Positions 34,901 through 44,147 are shown, counted from the first letter of the stretch. The stretch is 64,000 nt of DNA from Melampsora larici-populina 98AG31 (GCF_000204055.1 NW_006768788.1:943115-1007114); one strand, 5' to 3'. Notes: a model not told the origin generated them from the letters alone. A program made the numbers and translations.

Positions 34901-35762
34901 CTGCGAGGGGGAGAAGTTCGTCGATAGCTGCTCGAGGGTCGAGGACTAGGATCCCGTCTGTCATTATGTCGCGGACTTGGGGATCGTCTTCCGGATCTCG
35001 CTGGACTCCTACCCCGCCTGTGATTGCTTTCGTAAGGAACTGGGGATGAGCCGTATTGATGTGTCGCAGCAAATATCCTTCTAGGAGGACTTCTTGAGCG
35101 ACGTCGATTGGGTTCTGGACTAGCCCGACGATGAGGTTCTGGACTAGAACGTCGCTGCGGATCGCGGCTATATCGTTGTCGTGCTTCGCGACTCGACCGC
35201 CTACTTGAGCGTCGAGGACTTTTTGACCTGCGCGGGCTTTTAGATCTACGTGGACTTTTTGATTTTCGAGGGCTCCTCGAACGTCGTCCTTTCCCCTTGT
35301 GCTCACTAGAAGATGACACTGGGACTCCACCGTGTCTCGCCGCTGATGAAGCTTTGGCAATCTCCTGGAGCTTTTCTTCTGACACAGAGAAATGGAGAGC
35401 ACCTTCGATCGGTTCGCCAATGGGTACAGCTGAGCTAAGGATGGCTGGCTCCGCTTCCATAAATCCTTGGACCGTATTAGGCCAGATGTGGTTGTCTCCG
35501 ACCATCTTGTGGATTGGTCGGCCGGCTCTGGTGTCGAGCTCCACCGCTGCTCTGGCAAAGACTGAAAAATTATAAATCCAGTGCAGTATGTGATCTTGCT
35601 TGAAGGGTACGATTTCTGCGAAAAGGCCTCGTAAGACTCGCAAGGATATGAGTCTACTACCCCCCGACTTATCATAGTCGAAAAGGATCTGATCGAGTTT
35701 TTTATAAATAGTCGCTGCATTATTAGCGGTATTAATTTCTTCGGTCGAAAGAGGTTGGTCAT
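31905..35762 (-). CDS. reverse transcriptase-RNase H frame (domains in 31905 to about 33700)
   Basis: The downstream half of a 1285-codon open frame carries the pol domains. RT blocks include HSPFRGMKTAPLCLATNKN, TTIWKSDVDSAFRILGMH with the first catalytic Asp, and SYMDDSWG, the YMDD box. RNase H follows with all four acidic positions: VFFCDACPTGIGIW, YWAELMAVVMAID, ILIFSDNES and NVIADALSR. The frame is +1 relative to gag and stays open upstream through the whole gag gene to 35762. That upstream part overlaps the Arg/Ser repeats and is unlikely to be the real start. Pol is probably made by +1 frameshifting or reinitiation near the gag stop (33739). No stop lies within the domains. The recombinase is a separate downstream frame. 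Confidence 0.88.
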   Translation of the reverse strand: MTNLFRPKKLIPLIMQRLFIKNSIRSFSTMISRGVVDSYPCESYEAFSQKSYPSSKITYCTGFIIFQSLPEQRWSSTPEPADQSTRWSETTTSGLIRSKDLWKRSQPSLAQLYPLANRSKVLSISLCQKKSSRRLPKLHQRRDTVESQCHLLVSTRGKDDVRGALENQKVHVDLKARAGQKVLDAQVGGRVAKHDNDIAAIRSDVLVQNLIVGLVQNPIDVAQEVLLEGYLLRHINTAHPQFLTKAITGGVGVQRDPEDDPQVRDIMTDGILVLDPRAAIDELLPLAESLTLLLAGNSITLRQAEGQDLKIHLKETQTLPCSIGSTLPYSTESITNPLHLEVAEKDVLDLHHQRTILVAHFSKKLFRNSLNLLLNQPKNWRFKKRRTSRKTGSRIQLLKKSSASNMNTRKISRILSTYLKRPQSNLISGLHHKLRISSSTTLWISKKSMSKFTGSQELSKLLKSTKQRIWNLMRRSRVLPSLTKLTGNISLPYSAQLFKQLSLQQRKMQRITLSTYFTWLATLRLASTGWMFEILIRLCAFNSLVYPGLPLAIGRTTTLTISKQRSSTAKSVVLGKDLRLLSRHPGANPKLQVQNHPRNHGQSPNRDQSRNNQNLDSTFRTTSNLREIGSFLISLAIIGIITFARSPTVTASEGITYATKWDAMPIIEESSRTYKPNSRKFLRGLEIEEEAQHFSASVNFSVDAEPLPSAPPISEDPLAAYAIKNSPHLFKIICPIKASRIRMLTSSHPNQPFVDSIIKGITEGFWPMCPLPSEETVQHENHIRTEEGLEIIRKTRDKEVKLGRYSEGFHSPFRGMKTAPLCLATNKNSGKTRMCTNMSYGNPSPNDLIDRNQIRIKLDSIASFIPSLLHLRQSKDLPSVKNTKSLWTRKRRARQKRTTIWKSDVDSAFRILGMHQQWQLRQAIRIDGMNYIDRCVNFGCASSPKIWCSFFSLILWIAYFELGIEGLNSYMDDSWGACYSEEMVSFKAHIIPLNQAKFLSLFDFLGIPWAWEKQLWGEKLEIIGHLIDSDTMVISLEEEKKTALVSQLCLFANSISQPLIEWQRLTGWANWALNTFPLGLWALQSSWDKIAGKNLRNAHVPLNKSTKEDLSWLADGLEKWNGRQIMESFHWELQEAELVFFCDACPTGIGIWNPQTNETWDLYFPPPARDNYWAELMAVVMAIDIAITTTAKKILIFSDNESVCYLFGSHSPTDLTRVLFRHAVTRMLEHSLNIVVRHVAGERNVIADALSRQKIISHEGAPPSRVHLTLPSIPKSLDGGIRRSK

Positions 35763-35769
35763 TTTGCAT
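33739..35769 (-). CDS. gag-like protein with RS-repeat and CCCH zinc motif
   Basis: A 676-residue nucleic-acid-binding structural protein of the first YR element. The N-terminal 150 residues are globular (LDQILFDYDKSGGSRLISLR, ILHWIYNFSVFARAAVELD). Residues of about 160-330 are a highly basic Arg-Ser region with SPRRSK units, like splicing-factor RS domains and suited to RNA binding. A second globular region follows (LLEYNFVDLKKVYVEIYGKP; TGIHWMDVRDFDSAMRLQ). The C-terminus holds a Cys/His cluster fitting C-x7-C-x6-C-x3-H, starting at CNNWNYNIC, with more Cys/His to the stop. This gag style is known in basidiomycete YR elements. It ends in the region where pol should start. Confidence 0.85.
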   Translation of the reverse strand: MQNDQPLSTEEINTANNAATIYKKLDQILFDYDKSGGSRLISLRVLRGLFAEIVPFKQDHILHWIYNFSVFARAAVELDTRAGRPIHKMVGDNHIWPNTVQGFMEAEPAILSSAVPIGEPIEGALHFSVSEEKLQEIAKASSAARHGGVPVSSSSEHKGKGRRSRSPRKSKSPRRSKSPRRSKSPRRSSRRSSREARQRYSRDPQRRSSPEPHRRASPEPNRRRSRSPPRRIFAATHQYGSSPVPYESNHRRGRSPARSGRRSPSPRHNDRRDPSPRPSSSYRRTSPPRREFDSPPRREFNHTSSGRRARFEDSPQRNSNPSLLDRIDSSIFNRVNHKPPPPRGSGKRRARSPSPEDNTSSTLFEKAFQKFVKSSTKSTKKLAFQEAEDEPQDRIKDPIAKEIKRIKYEYKEDIKNSINLFEASSVKPDLWPTSQIKDLLEYNFVDLKKVYVEIYGKPGAIKTIKINEAKDLEFDEKIKGTPILDKTHWQHLIALLSSAFQAAFPPAKENAKNYFEYILHLASNPSTGIHWMDVRDFDSAMRLQFSRLPWIAFGDWKNDNLDYLKTKVLYSKISRIGEGSEIIKSSSRSEPKASGSKSSSKSWSKPKSRPEPKQPKSRLNFPYDVKPAGNWKFSDQPCNNWNYNICQKPDGDCIRRHHICNKVGCDADHRGIIAHV

Positions 35770-35781
35770 GATTTTTAGACT

Positions 35782-36127
35782 AAATAAAAAATTATAACGA
35801 TAACTAAGATGTACTAATTAATTTAAGATTTTTGAGAGAGGACTAAGAGAACTACGATAACTAAGATAATAGTGAAATAATTTTTTATAAGATTTTTTCG
35901 CTAACAATTTTTACTGATGATAAAGAATTTTAGATCTGGGGGATAACAAAATGGAGGGAAAGAAAGATTTCTGGATTACTTTGCTTTGTCCAGACTCATT
36001 GGGGAAATCTGTCGAGTTGCATTTTGTTGCACCTCTTCTTTGAGTAGCTTGCGCGTGTTTCTCTTTGCCAGGTGTCACTTGCCCCTTTCACAGATTCCAC
36101 TGTGTTAACACTTTGTGCCAACGTCGA
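35782..36127 (-). repeat. split direct repeat B, terminal copy
   Basis: 346 bp at the 5' end in coding orientation, just upstream of gag (ATG at 35769). It probably contains the promoter. It differs from the internal copy by two CG-to-TG changes. Confidence 0.92.
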
Positions 36128-36435
36128 TTGATTTCTGACTGTGTGATTCTGATCTCATGATACTGACATGTTGATATCTTGATGTTTTATAGGCAAGACT
36201 CACATATCAATAGCCAAAGATGAGTGCACCCACTCAAGCACTTTCATTGATTTGTGGATTCAATAGAACTCCATTACAATCGCATCAATCATCAGGTTTG
36301 ACTTCAAATTTCAATCGCAACGCAATCCCATCAAGTCTATCACGAGCATATTGTACCACCAATTAAGATCACTTGATTTATATGGTACAAAATTCTCACC
36401 CATCACCTCAAAAGTTACCAATGGTTCTCAGAACG
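36128..36435 (+). other. host DNA island between two transposons, with a 48-codon frame
   Basis: Only 308 bp separate the YR retrotransposon from the target duplication of the 14.4-kb DNA transposon. A frame at 36220-36366 starts MSAPTQALSLICGFNR and ends in SRAYCTTN. It is preceded by a possible 3' splice site (gttttatag) at about 36185-36193. It might be the first coding exon of a host gene split by both insertions, but no partner exon was recognised on the other side. Confidence 0.3.
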
Positions 36436-36443
36436 GCTGTCAC
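36436..36443. repeat. 8-bp target duplication, left copy
   Basis: GCTGTCAC, repeated exactly at 50847-50854, directly outside the terminal inverted repeats of the 14.4-kb element. Confidence 0.9.
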
Positions 36444-36495
36444 AGGACCCAGGAAAGCTCCTGCGGAGGTTGGTGTCGAAAAATGTCGGAATTTA
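36444..36495 (+). repeat. left terminal inverted repeat and first subterminal motif
   Basis: The 20-bp core 36444-36463 and the block 36470-36482 match the right end in inverse. Subterminal copies of tgt[ct]gaaaaatgtcggaatt lie at about 36473, 36519 and 36557, the third with one change (gaaagatg). Confidence 0.85.
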
Positions 36496-36827
36496 CCCCG
36501 AAATTCGACCTAGGTAGGTGTTGAAAAATGTCGGAATTGGCCGTTTTTGCCAGAATGTAGGTGTCGAAAGATGTCGGAATTGGGTGGATTTACGGCAGAA
36601 TTTTGGCCTCTTTCACATAGATTTTAGGGTTAGGTCTGCCTGAGAGAGGCAGCAAAGTGTGAAAGCCCTTGTGAGATGTCACAAGATATCCGATGAACAG
36701 TACTTCTCACCCTTTCTCACCGCCCGAACTCTCCCAAACTCCAACGTAATATCAGTTTACCACCATAATTAGCACACACCATCAATCACAATCAACGTTC
36801 AAGCTTGAAACTCACCATTCAATTAAA

Positions 36828-39800
36828 ATGCCGCTGCTTGAAGACGTCATGGAAGAGGCTTTACGCCTGGTTGAAGCATCCCCAATGATACCCGAAGCTA
36901 CATACGCCGATCAGATTTATAAGACGTTCTCGCAACCACCTCGTATGTCGGAGGAAGATGCGGAGGAAGGAATATGGATATCAGTCAATAAATCACTCGA
37001 CGCTTTATTTGGACGAGACGATGGTCACAAGAACATCTTAAAAGGCTCCAACGGCATTGCTTTGGTCGTGGGTTTTGTTAATAAGGCTCGTAAGCACCCG
37101 ACGTGGGAGTCAGCGGAAGAAAAGAAACAACGGCTACATAAAAAGGGAAAGTTTGATTCTGCATCAGACAGGTTGATCAAGCTCAAATTCAAGAGAATTG
37201 TTGATAAAGTTAAGGGTAAGCTTTTTTGTTCTCCCTCAATCATACAAGTAAACAGGTTTGTTGATTATCAATTCGCGTGTATCAGCACTTGGAGGATCTC
37301 TTCCTGAACCAGCTCAATCCGCAAAAAAACCCTCGAACGGAGTCAAACGCCGAATGGTTTCCAACCCAACATCCGATCTCAACGTCGCAGTTGCCCACGA
37401 ACCGAAGCCTCCTGCAAAACGTCAACATAATCTAGCCAGCAAATCTACCTTGACCCCGAACACAAATCCAATTACGATCTCATCTGATGAAGAGGCAACT
37501 GATGATGATAACGAAGTCATCTTTATCAAAAGCACCACCAGTAAACCCGATAAACAAAAAAAAGAACAAAAGAAAAAAAGTGATCCTACATCTTTATGCT
37601 CTCTTTCCAAACTGAACCAGCCTTGCACGCGTTGTAAAGTTGAGAAGCACGCAAAGGGAAAGGTTTTAAAGTGCCACTGCGGTTCAGCACCAGTCATTCT
37701 TCATCGAGGAAGAATTGAAAGCGCACAAGTGCACTGGCAAAGTGGTAAGCACTCTTTTTGCCCATCTTGTGAATATTTGTTAAGCCTGGGCTGACGTGCT
37801 TGATGTTTTTGTACCACCAGGTATGTGTAAGAAAGCAACTGCTACACTGAGAACAAACACGGTCTTGAGCTCGTATTTTACCAAAGACCCAGCTCTCCAA
37901 CCTGTCAACAAGAACTTAATCGACACTGTCTGCCCCGGTCTGACCGATGAAACCTGGACCAGACCTCGTGCGACATATTTGATCTCTCAATTGATGGAAA
38001 GCACTTGCAGTGTCTTTCGCGGTATCATCCAACATCAAATTCGGCAAGAACTCTTTGGGCCTGATCTCAAAGAGAACGATCTTACTAGTTCACAAAAGTC
38101 TCAACTTATCTCGACAATGGACGCACGAGCAATCTGGGAGGTTAAGCAAAATGCGGAACGCAATGCTATTCACTCGAAATCTTGCAAGAAGACTTACAAA
38201 CGCCACAAAAATGACCCTATAACACCTTGCGATGAATGCCTAGCTTTAAAAGCTCTTACCAGCTTGACACAAGCTATCAACCGAGAATATGCCGACGGCG
38301 ATAAAATCAAATACATACCAAACTATCTGATGTGCATGGATAAGTTCAATGGCCTCCTGAGAAAGCACTCAGAGCTAAGGGTTCTTCAAAAGTCTCTCGA
38401 ATCATCAACCAATGGCGACTTTGGTGAATTTCTCTATCACCTTTCGATTTTGGCTAAGGACGGATTTTTTGAGAACCGTGAAGCAATGAAAGGTATGATC
38501 ATGGGATGTGCTGTACGCGCTGAGCGTGAGGAGGCAGGAAAGTCACTCCGGGGGATGCGGATTGACGCTCATCTCAACGATTGCCTCACGACTTTGGGTG
38601 CTATGAGCAAGAGTGCTCTTAAACTCATCACCAAGAACTTTGTCGGTAAAACACTACGGTGTCAACGAATGGATCGGGCAAAAAGCAAGACCGAGATAGA
38701 GGATGGAATGGCTCAAGGCAATTTTGATCGTGCGGCTGCAATACTTGCTGAGCTTGGATATTCAGGACCTGTTGCGGTTGCCTCAGATCAAACGGTTTGT
38801 GTCCAGACTCTTCGACACCATCGCGGTTTCATTGTGGGAGCCCAAGGAGGCGACATACCCTTTAATAGCCCGGATCAACTGCAAGAATTACTTCAGAATA
38901 TCAAAAGCAAAAATAATTTATGCTCCAAAGTAAGTCTTTATCCACATACTTATTCAATTCCATACACTAATTCATCATATCTGTTATCCACTAGATCCGG
39001 GCTTATACCCTCCAGGTTCCTCTTCCCAATATTCCAACACTAGTTGTTGCATTGTTAGCTAGTAAATCTGACAAAGGAGCAGATGATATTGCAGTACTTC
39101 ACAATACAGTCATTCAAATGAGTCGGGCTTCTGGGATCGATGTCTTGTCGATTGGTGCGGATGGAGCTGCCAATGAGCTGGCTGCGCAGGCAAAGCTCAA
39201 CCAAATGTCAACTCGATTTTTAACATATTCGAATGAAAATCTTGAAGTCAACATCAAAGTCCCTCTTTTTGGAAATCCACCTTGCCCAATCGTTACTTTA
39301 CAGGACCCTAAGCACGCTAGGAAGACTGGTGCTAATCAATTATGATCAGGGTCCCGCTTGATAACGATTGGAAAATTCACTGTCTCTCTTCAAGACCTCT
39401 CCCAGGTTCTACAAACACCTAATAGCCCGCTCCTTGCGAAAGATGTGTTTGACTGCGATAAACAAGACGACGGACGTGCATTGAGGACCTTCTGCTATCA
39501 AACAGTTGCCACAACTCTGGCTCGACCGGACTGTTCTGGCTTAACCATTTATCTGTTCATCATTGGCGAGCTATGTGATGCATGGTTGAACAAGACAATG
39601 AATCATCGGGAGCGAATTCGATCTGCATGGACAGCCGCTTTCTTCCTCCGAATGTGGAAAGCACACCTTCTACAGCGTCAGTCAGATACCGATGGTTTAA
39701 TGAGCTTTCACCTCAACGGAAGCTCTCACGCAAGCTTCAAGATCTTTTCGACTCTGGCTGAATCATTGATAGCGTTAATAATCTCACATCGAGAGTACTA

Positions 39801-42449
39801 TCCAGATTTCCCGTTCTGTCCATGGAAACATGGAACCGAAGCATGCGAACATATATTTGGGTGGATGAGAATCATCTCTCCAAACTTTAGTGTTCTCGAT
39901 GCCCGTCTCATGATGCCCAAAATCATTGCAGTTGTCAAGAGCATCATGAGTGGGAGGATCAAGATTCCACCTTCCGAACATGTGCATGCAGGGTACCAGA
40001 TCGATCTTCATGAAGATAATGCTGATAACCTCGATCATTTGCGTGATTTTCCTTCGAATAAGGAGATATCAGAAGACCTGTCCATCGCTAAGAAACGAGC
40101 TATGAGTTTAGCTGAATTCTGTGGAATGGTTGTGATCAAGCTCAACAATTCAGACAACGAAGTTGAAGAAATCCTTGGCTCCACTGTACATAACGCTCAA
40201 GAACACTCTCCAGGTATGTTGCCCTGAAAAATTCTAATATCAATAGCTTTTGATTGTAGAGCTGATGAACGTCTCAATTTTTCAGATGTTTTGACTAGTG
40301 CTGCAAAAGATTACGAGATCAACTATAGCTATGAACATGGTGAATTCCTGAAAATGTGGCTTTTGAAACGGCTGCAACATTGACAAAAGAGCAGAATGCT
40401 CTCAGTGTCATGCTGGATCAAGTACCCGAGACGTTTGAGGGTGAAGTGGTCCAGAACTCTGCGATGTCCATTTCAAACCTTCTCAACTCGAGTGGTATGT
40501 TTTGTTTTAGCATCAAATTTGGTCCATAAACTGACTGATCATCTCTTACAAAACAGATGAGCCTCAGAATCCAAATGGTCTTGTTTCTGGATTGGGAAAA
40601 GAAGCTACGTTTTGCCTGATTGATAATGACCGACTTCATGTCAAGAACATAATCGAATTACGAAAACAGCACAATAGTCAAGTAGCAAAGAACAAAGGCA
40701 ATGATAGAATGCTGACCAACGGTGATAATCTACGACTAGAGCTCAATTCGACTGTCAACCCAGAGAGTAGAATCAACACTCCCTAGGAAGACATGATACA
40801 CTCACCATACAAGAAAAACCCTATAAAAATATATACAAAAAAGAACAATAAAAAATTCCTTCTCGAAACTACCTAAGGAGCTTCGAGAGATCACACCTCC
40901 CACTCAAGTTTCAAGAGTGAAACAACAAAAGACCCTTAAACATAACGAAACATAAAAGAAGAATGATAAAACCGTCGATATCGACCGATAATTACCAATC
41001 TAGGGTATCATTCCCTAACAATACCCAGGTTAGGTAATAGACCCTTATCTCAAAACCCAACTGGGTAGAAGCCACAAATGAAATCACCAGTCAGGACCAT
41101 TCGAACCCTGACTAGCCAAGACTGAAACCACCTGAACCCGTTTCATAACGACTACTGAATAACTAGGATTTCGGAGTAACAGTGTAAAGCAACAAACGAG
41201 TATAAATAAACCTCTCCTTTTGCGTAGAAGAGAAGAGGCATCTTATATCTTAACCGCACCATTACAATTTAGAATTTCACAGCTATAAAAACTTTGAAAA
41301 CCAAACCAGCTCAATACATTTAGATTAGATTTAACAAGCACTATTGTTGTCTCTCCTATTTGCTTCTTTTGTTTGTTTAACAAAGATCTTTTTAACCTTT
41401 CGAAATACCTAAAGTAGTAAATCAACGCTTAACGAATTTAAGACCATCCTCGACAAACCATTACCACCTTATCTAACATTTTTGTAGATCGTGTTAGTTT
41501 GATAATTCACTTATCAAACGACCTCGTAGAAATAGATAGCCCTAGGAATAGTTCACGAGACTATTTCGCAGAAGACCTCTGATTGTTGAACAATTAGTGA
41601 GTACCTCCCTCCAAGTTAAGATAACTTGTTTGAAAACTTATCTTCAACGACTAACTTGTTTTATACATAGGCTAGAATTTACCTCGATAACCAACCTCAT
41701 CGTAACAAAGCCTGCCAGACTAACTACGTAAGTCTGTTTTATTCACCTCTGAATCCTTAAAAGAACACCCTTTTAAGACTCAGGCTGACATCGACTATAA
41801 ATGATGGCAGCATGAAACCTAGCGTATGCTCAAAAGCTATCGCGGTCTTCATGAAGAGTTTCTCTGGAACCCCAGCTGGTGCTGCACGTCGACACCGGTG
41901 GAACATGCACGTCAAGATGAATCTGGCGGGTATCATCACAAACACCACCAAAGATCGAGCTGTGGATATGCAGCAGTTATTTGATGGGGGCTCTATTGGG
42001 GTTGAAAACCCAATTGAGCCGGGTAAAATCATCATCTTTATCAAGAACAACGTAAGTATTTCATCTTTTTTTGAAAGTATAGTAGCCTGTTGCTGATGTT
42101 TTATGTGACTCAGACGTTATATCTTGCGCGGACAATAGTTGTCTATGAATATGTGGCAGGAAAACACGCCTTTATTACGAGTGCTACATCAAGAAAGAAG
42201 TTATCGCACATCGGCGTACAAGTCTTATACTATCAACCAGGGTCTCCAGTGGCAATGGCTACCAAAGACGACGATCCTAATACCTGGGTCTATGCCCTCC
42301 TCGACGCCCCTGACATCATCTATGTCTTCAAGCCTTCTGACGGCTCAAACTTCGCATTACTTGAGGAACCCATTCCTCATATAGCTGCGAGTTGCGCTCA
42401 ATATTGTGAGCTGTGTTTCATTGAGAGTTACACTCTCAATTCTTGTTGA
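36828..42449 (+). pseudogene. DDE-type transposase of the 14.4-kb element, disrupted
   Basis: Exons at 36828-37215, 37286-37744, 37821-38932 and 38996 onwards splice cleanly. The protein starts with a charged region, then a Cys/His zinc-like cluster (CTRCKVEKHAKGKVLKCHC). A possible first Asp is in GPVAVASDQTVCVQTL, a second in LSIGADGAANELAAQ, followed by TLQDPKHARKTGANQL and a late Glu in GTEACEHIFGWMR. This D...D...DPxH...E-x-x-F-G layout recalls P/THAP9 transposases, which is an inference. Damage: an in-frame TGA at 39343-39345, after which SGSRLITIGKF continues in the same frame; a frameshift near 40348; the solo LTR at 40753; and truncation by the YR element after about 42420. Past the LTR the frame resumes as INDGSMKPSV, then WNMHVKMNLAG and YEYVAGKHAFITSATS. 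A probable C-terminal piece (RIIREMLRSINIDMLIQRHN, to a stop at 50471) lies beyond the YR element. Confidence 0.72.
40753..41790. mobile_element. solo LTR inserted in the transposase gene
   Basis: A 1038-bp segment beginning TGTCAACCC and ending GGCTGACA (TG...CA, inverted TGTCA/TGACA tips), flanked by the 5-bp duplication TCGAC at 40748-40752 and 41791-41795. Without it and one TCGAC copy the host codons run AAT-TCG-ACT-ATA-AAT in one frame, so the borders are well fixed. It holds a CCTATAAAAATATATAC promoter-like stretch near 40832 and no coding sequence. Read on the minus strand its start (TGTCAGCCTGAGT) resembles that of the gypsy LTR at 59308-60451, so the two may be related. Confidence 0.9.
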
Positions 42450-42885
42450 GGTGACTTCCTCAAACTGATTCTGAGAATCTTTACGCCCGGAAAACATCTC
42501 TTACCTCATGTCAGATAGATGTTGTTTGCGGTAGCGGCGGAGCCCAGCCGTCTCCCTTTGGTTCTGAGAAACCAATTGGTTCCTTCGAACCAAGGAAGAT
42601 TCTTCTGACTGGGCTCTCACCTGCCAGCCCGCCCCCCCCTTTTTTGTTCGAGGGGTTTTTCCATCGGCTCCTTGAATCCCTTCACCTGGGCCACCGAACG
42701 TTCGCGGTGCCTAGCCTTCCAGGAGCTCTCCCTTAACACCGAGAAGTTCTACTTTAATTGATTTACAGTTGTTGCCATAATTAAAGTTCCGCTATTTGGG
42801 TGATCATCGCGTGGCACTCAGTTAGGTTTCAGTTCAATCTGTTCAACTGAACTACGCATGCAGCAAGGTTCTATTCATTGAAACG

Positions 42886-43926
42886 TCAGTCCTCTTCTAT
42901 CGCTTGTAAGAACTTTATTGTATCTTCAATCTCCTCCTCCGAGTATACCTTGAAATATTGTAAGTAAGCTAAAGATTTCCATCTACCTAGCTTTGCGATT
43001 TTCTTCACTGGTGTGCCCAGATTGTACCTTATCGACGCACCTCCTACTCGAAAAGAGTGTCCAGACCATCTGCCTACTCCTGATCTTCCCCAGCACTCTT
43101 CCACTAGTTTTATGAATCTCGGTTTTTTCATTGGGCATATGCCTTCTGGACCTCGTGTGGCGAACAGTAAGTCGTCCCTATCACCCACCTCGTTCAGTCG
43201 CAACACCCTTTCTAGAGCTGACACCGGATCTAACACGTTCCTCTGCTGTTGTAGGTGTATTATTTGAATTTCTCCCGGGGCAGCTGTCTTTGCCTTCCGT
43301 AGATGCAATCGAGCGAAACGTTTGCCGTCTCTTTCTCCAAATTCAACGTGCCTCCTTAAGATCGCGCCATCCTCTTTTGAATGCCTCAATAGCTCTCCTA
43401 GTCGGGCCATCCCCCAGAAAGCTATCACCACTATTGATGCCACCAATTCTAGCTCGTCGGTTTTACATGCAGCGTACTTGAAGAGTTCAAACAATTGTCG
43501 GATCATTATCGGTTGTTTCTCGGTAACTAATTCTTTCTCTTCTTCGTTCCTCTTTGTTGCATTTAACAAAACTGACACTACGTCCTTATCTGCGGATGGT
43601 TTTGATAGGTGTTTTATGATGTGCCATGCTCGGATGCCATCTAAATATTTCTTAATCGTGACTGCGGCTATTGCTCTCTTTGGTCCGTTTGCTTTTCCCA
43701 CTTTCGACTCTCCAGCCCACGCTATGAACTCATAAATTTCTTCATTGCTGATTGGGTCGTTTTCGTTGAATTCTCCTGTGGTTTTGATCTTGAATTCTAT
43801 GAATTTTGACATTCCGCTGGAATAGCCGCTTAAGGTTGTCCCGGCCCATCCGCTCAGGGCGACGTGTCTGCCTGCCGGTCCTGCCGTCTCCTTCGCTGCT
43901 TTGAAGTGTTTTGGTAACCTCTTCAT
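42886..43926 (-). CDS. tyrosine recombinase of the second YR retrotransposon
   Basis: 346 residues with a core-binding half (TTLSGYSSGMSKFIEFK...) and a catalytic half. All expected catalytic motifs are visible: Arg in AFWGMARLGELLRHS, H-x-x-R in WSGHSFRVGGASIRYNLG, Trp at the His/Trp site in KLGRWKSLAYLQYF, and the likely Tyr nucleophile in LQYF. No stop or frameshift was seen, so unlike the recombinase at 30702 this one could be active. It lies 221 bp downstream of the RT stop in its own frame. Confidence 0.88.
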   Translation of the reverse strand: MKRLPKHFKAAKETAGPAGRHVALSGWAGTTLSGYSSGMSKFIEFKIKTTGEFNENDPISNEEIYEFIAWAGESKVGKANGPKRAIAAVTIKKYLDGIRAWHIIKHLSKPSADKDVVSVLLNATKRNEEEKELVTEKQPIMIRQLFELFKYAACKTDELELVASIVVIAFWGMARLGELLRHSKEDGAILRRHVEFGERDGKRFARLHLRKAKTAAPGEIQIIHLQQQRNVLDPVSALERVLRLNEVGDRDDLLFATRGPEGICPMKKPRFIKLVEECWGRSGVGRWSGHSFRVGGASIRYNLGTPVKKIAKLGRWKSLAYLQYFKVYSEEEIEDTIKFLQAIEED

Positions 43927-44147
43927 CTTATGGCGCGTCTGGGTTCTACTACGAGGTAACTTGCGATCTTGGAGTGTTGCGAGTGAGTTCGTTAGTACCC
44001 GTGTGGGTTGTACGACTTCGTTGGGCTCATCTAACCTTTTTGTACCCGGCGCGGGGTTTGATCTCCGTGTGTCTCAGGTCAATCTCACTCTGTCTTCACG
44101 CTTCGCAAGTCCGATTCATGTGCGGTCAAATGATGTTTCATTGCATT

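Larger units (their letters stand above)
29504..36127 (-). mobile_element. YR retrotransposon with split direct repeats (Ngaro/PAT-like), 6.6 kb
   Basis: In coding (minus) orientation the order is B2 (36127-35782), gag, RT-RNase H, tyrosine recombinase, A2 (30221-30108), B1 (30107-29762), a 144-bp spacer, A1 (29617-29504). The A pair is 114 bp and identical. The B pair is 346 bp with two differences. A2 and B1 abut with no base between them. This is the split-direct-repeat plan known from PAT and Ngaro elements, where the inner repeats abut and recreate a circle junction. Integration is by a tyrosine recombinase, so no target duplication is expected and none is seen. The near identity of the repeats points to a young insertion. 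The 144-bp spacer between B1 and A1 is an oddity. Confidence 0.88.

Noticed and set aside
29762..36127. The two 346-bp B repeats as ordinary LTRs
   Set aside because: They lack TG...CA ends and target duplications, the element encodes a tyrosine recombinase and no integrase, and the extra A repeats fit split direct repeats.
40790..41791. GACAT direct repeat as target duplication of the insertion in the transposase gene
   Set aside because: It gives ends without TG...CA and does not restore the reading frame. TCGAC with TGTCA...TGACA does both.
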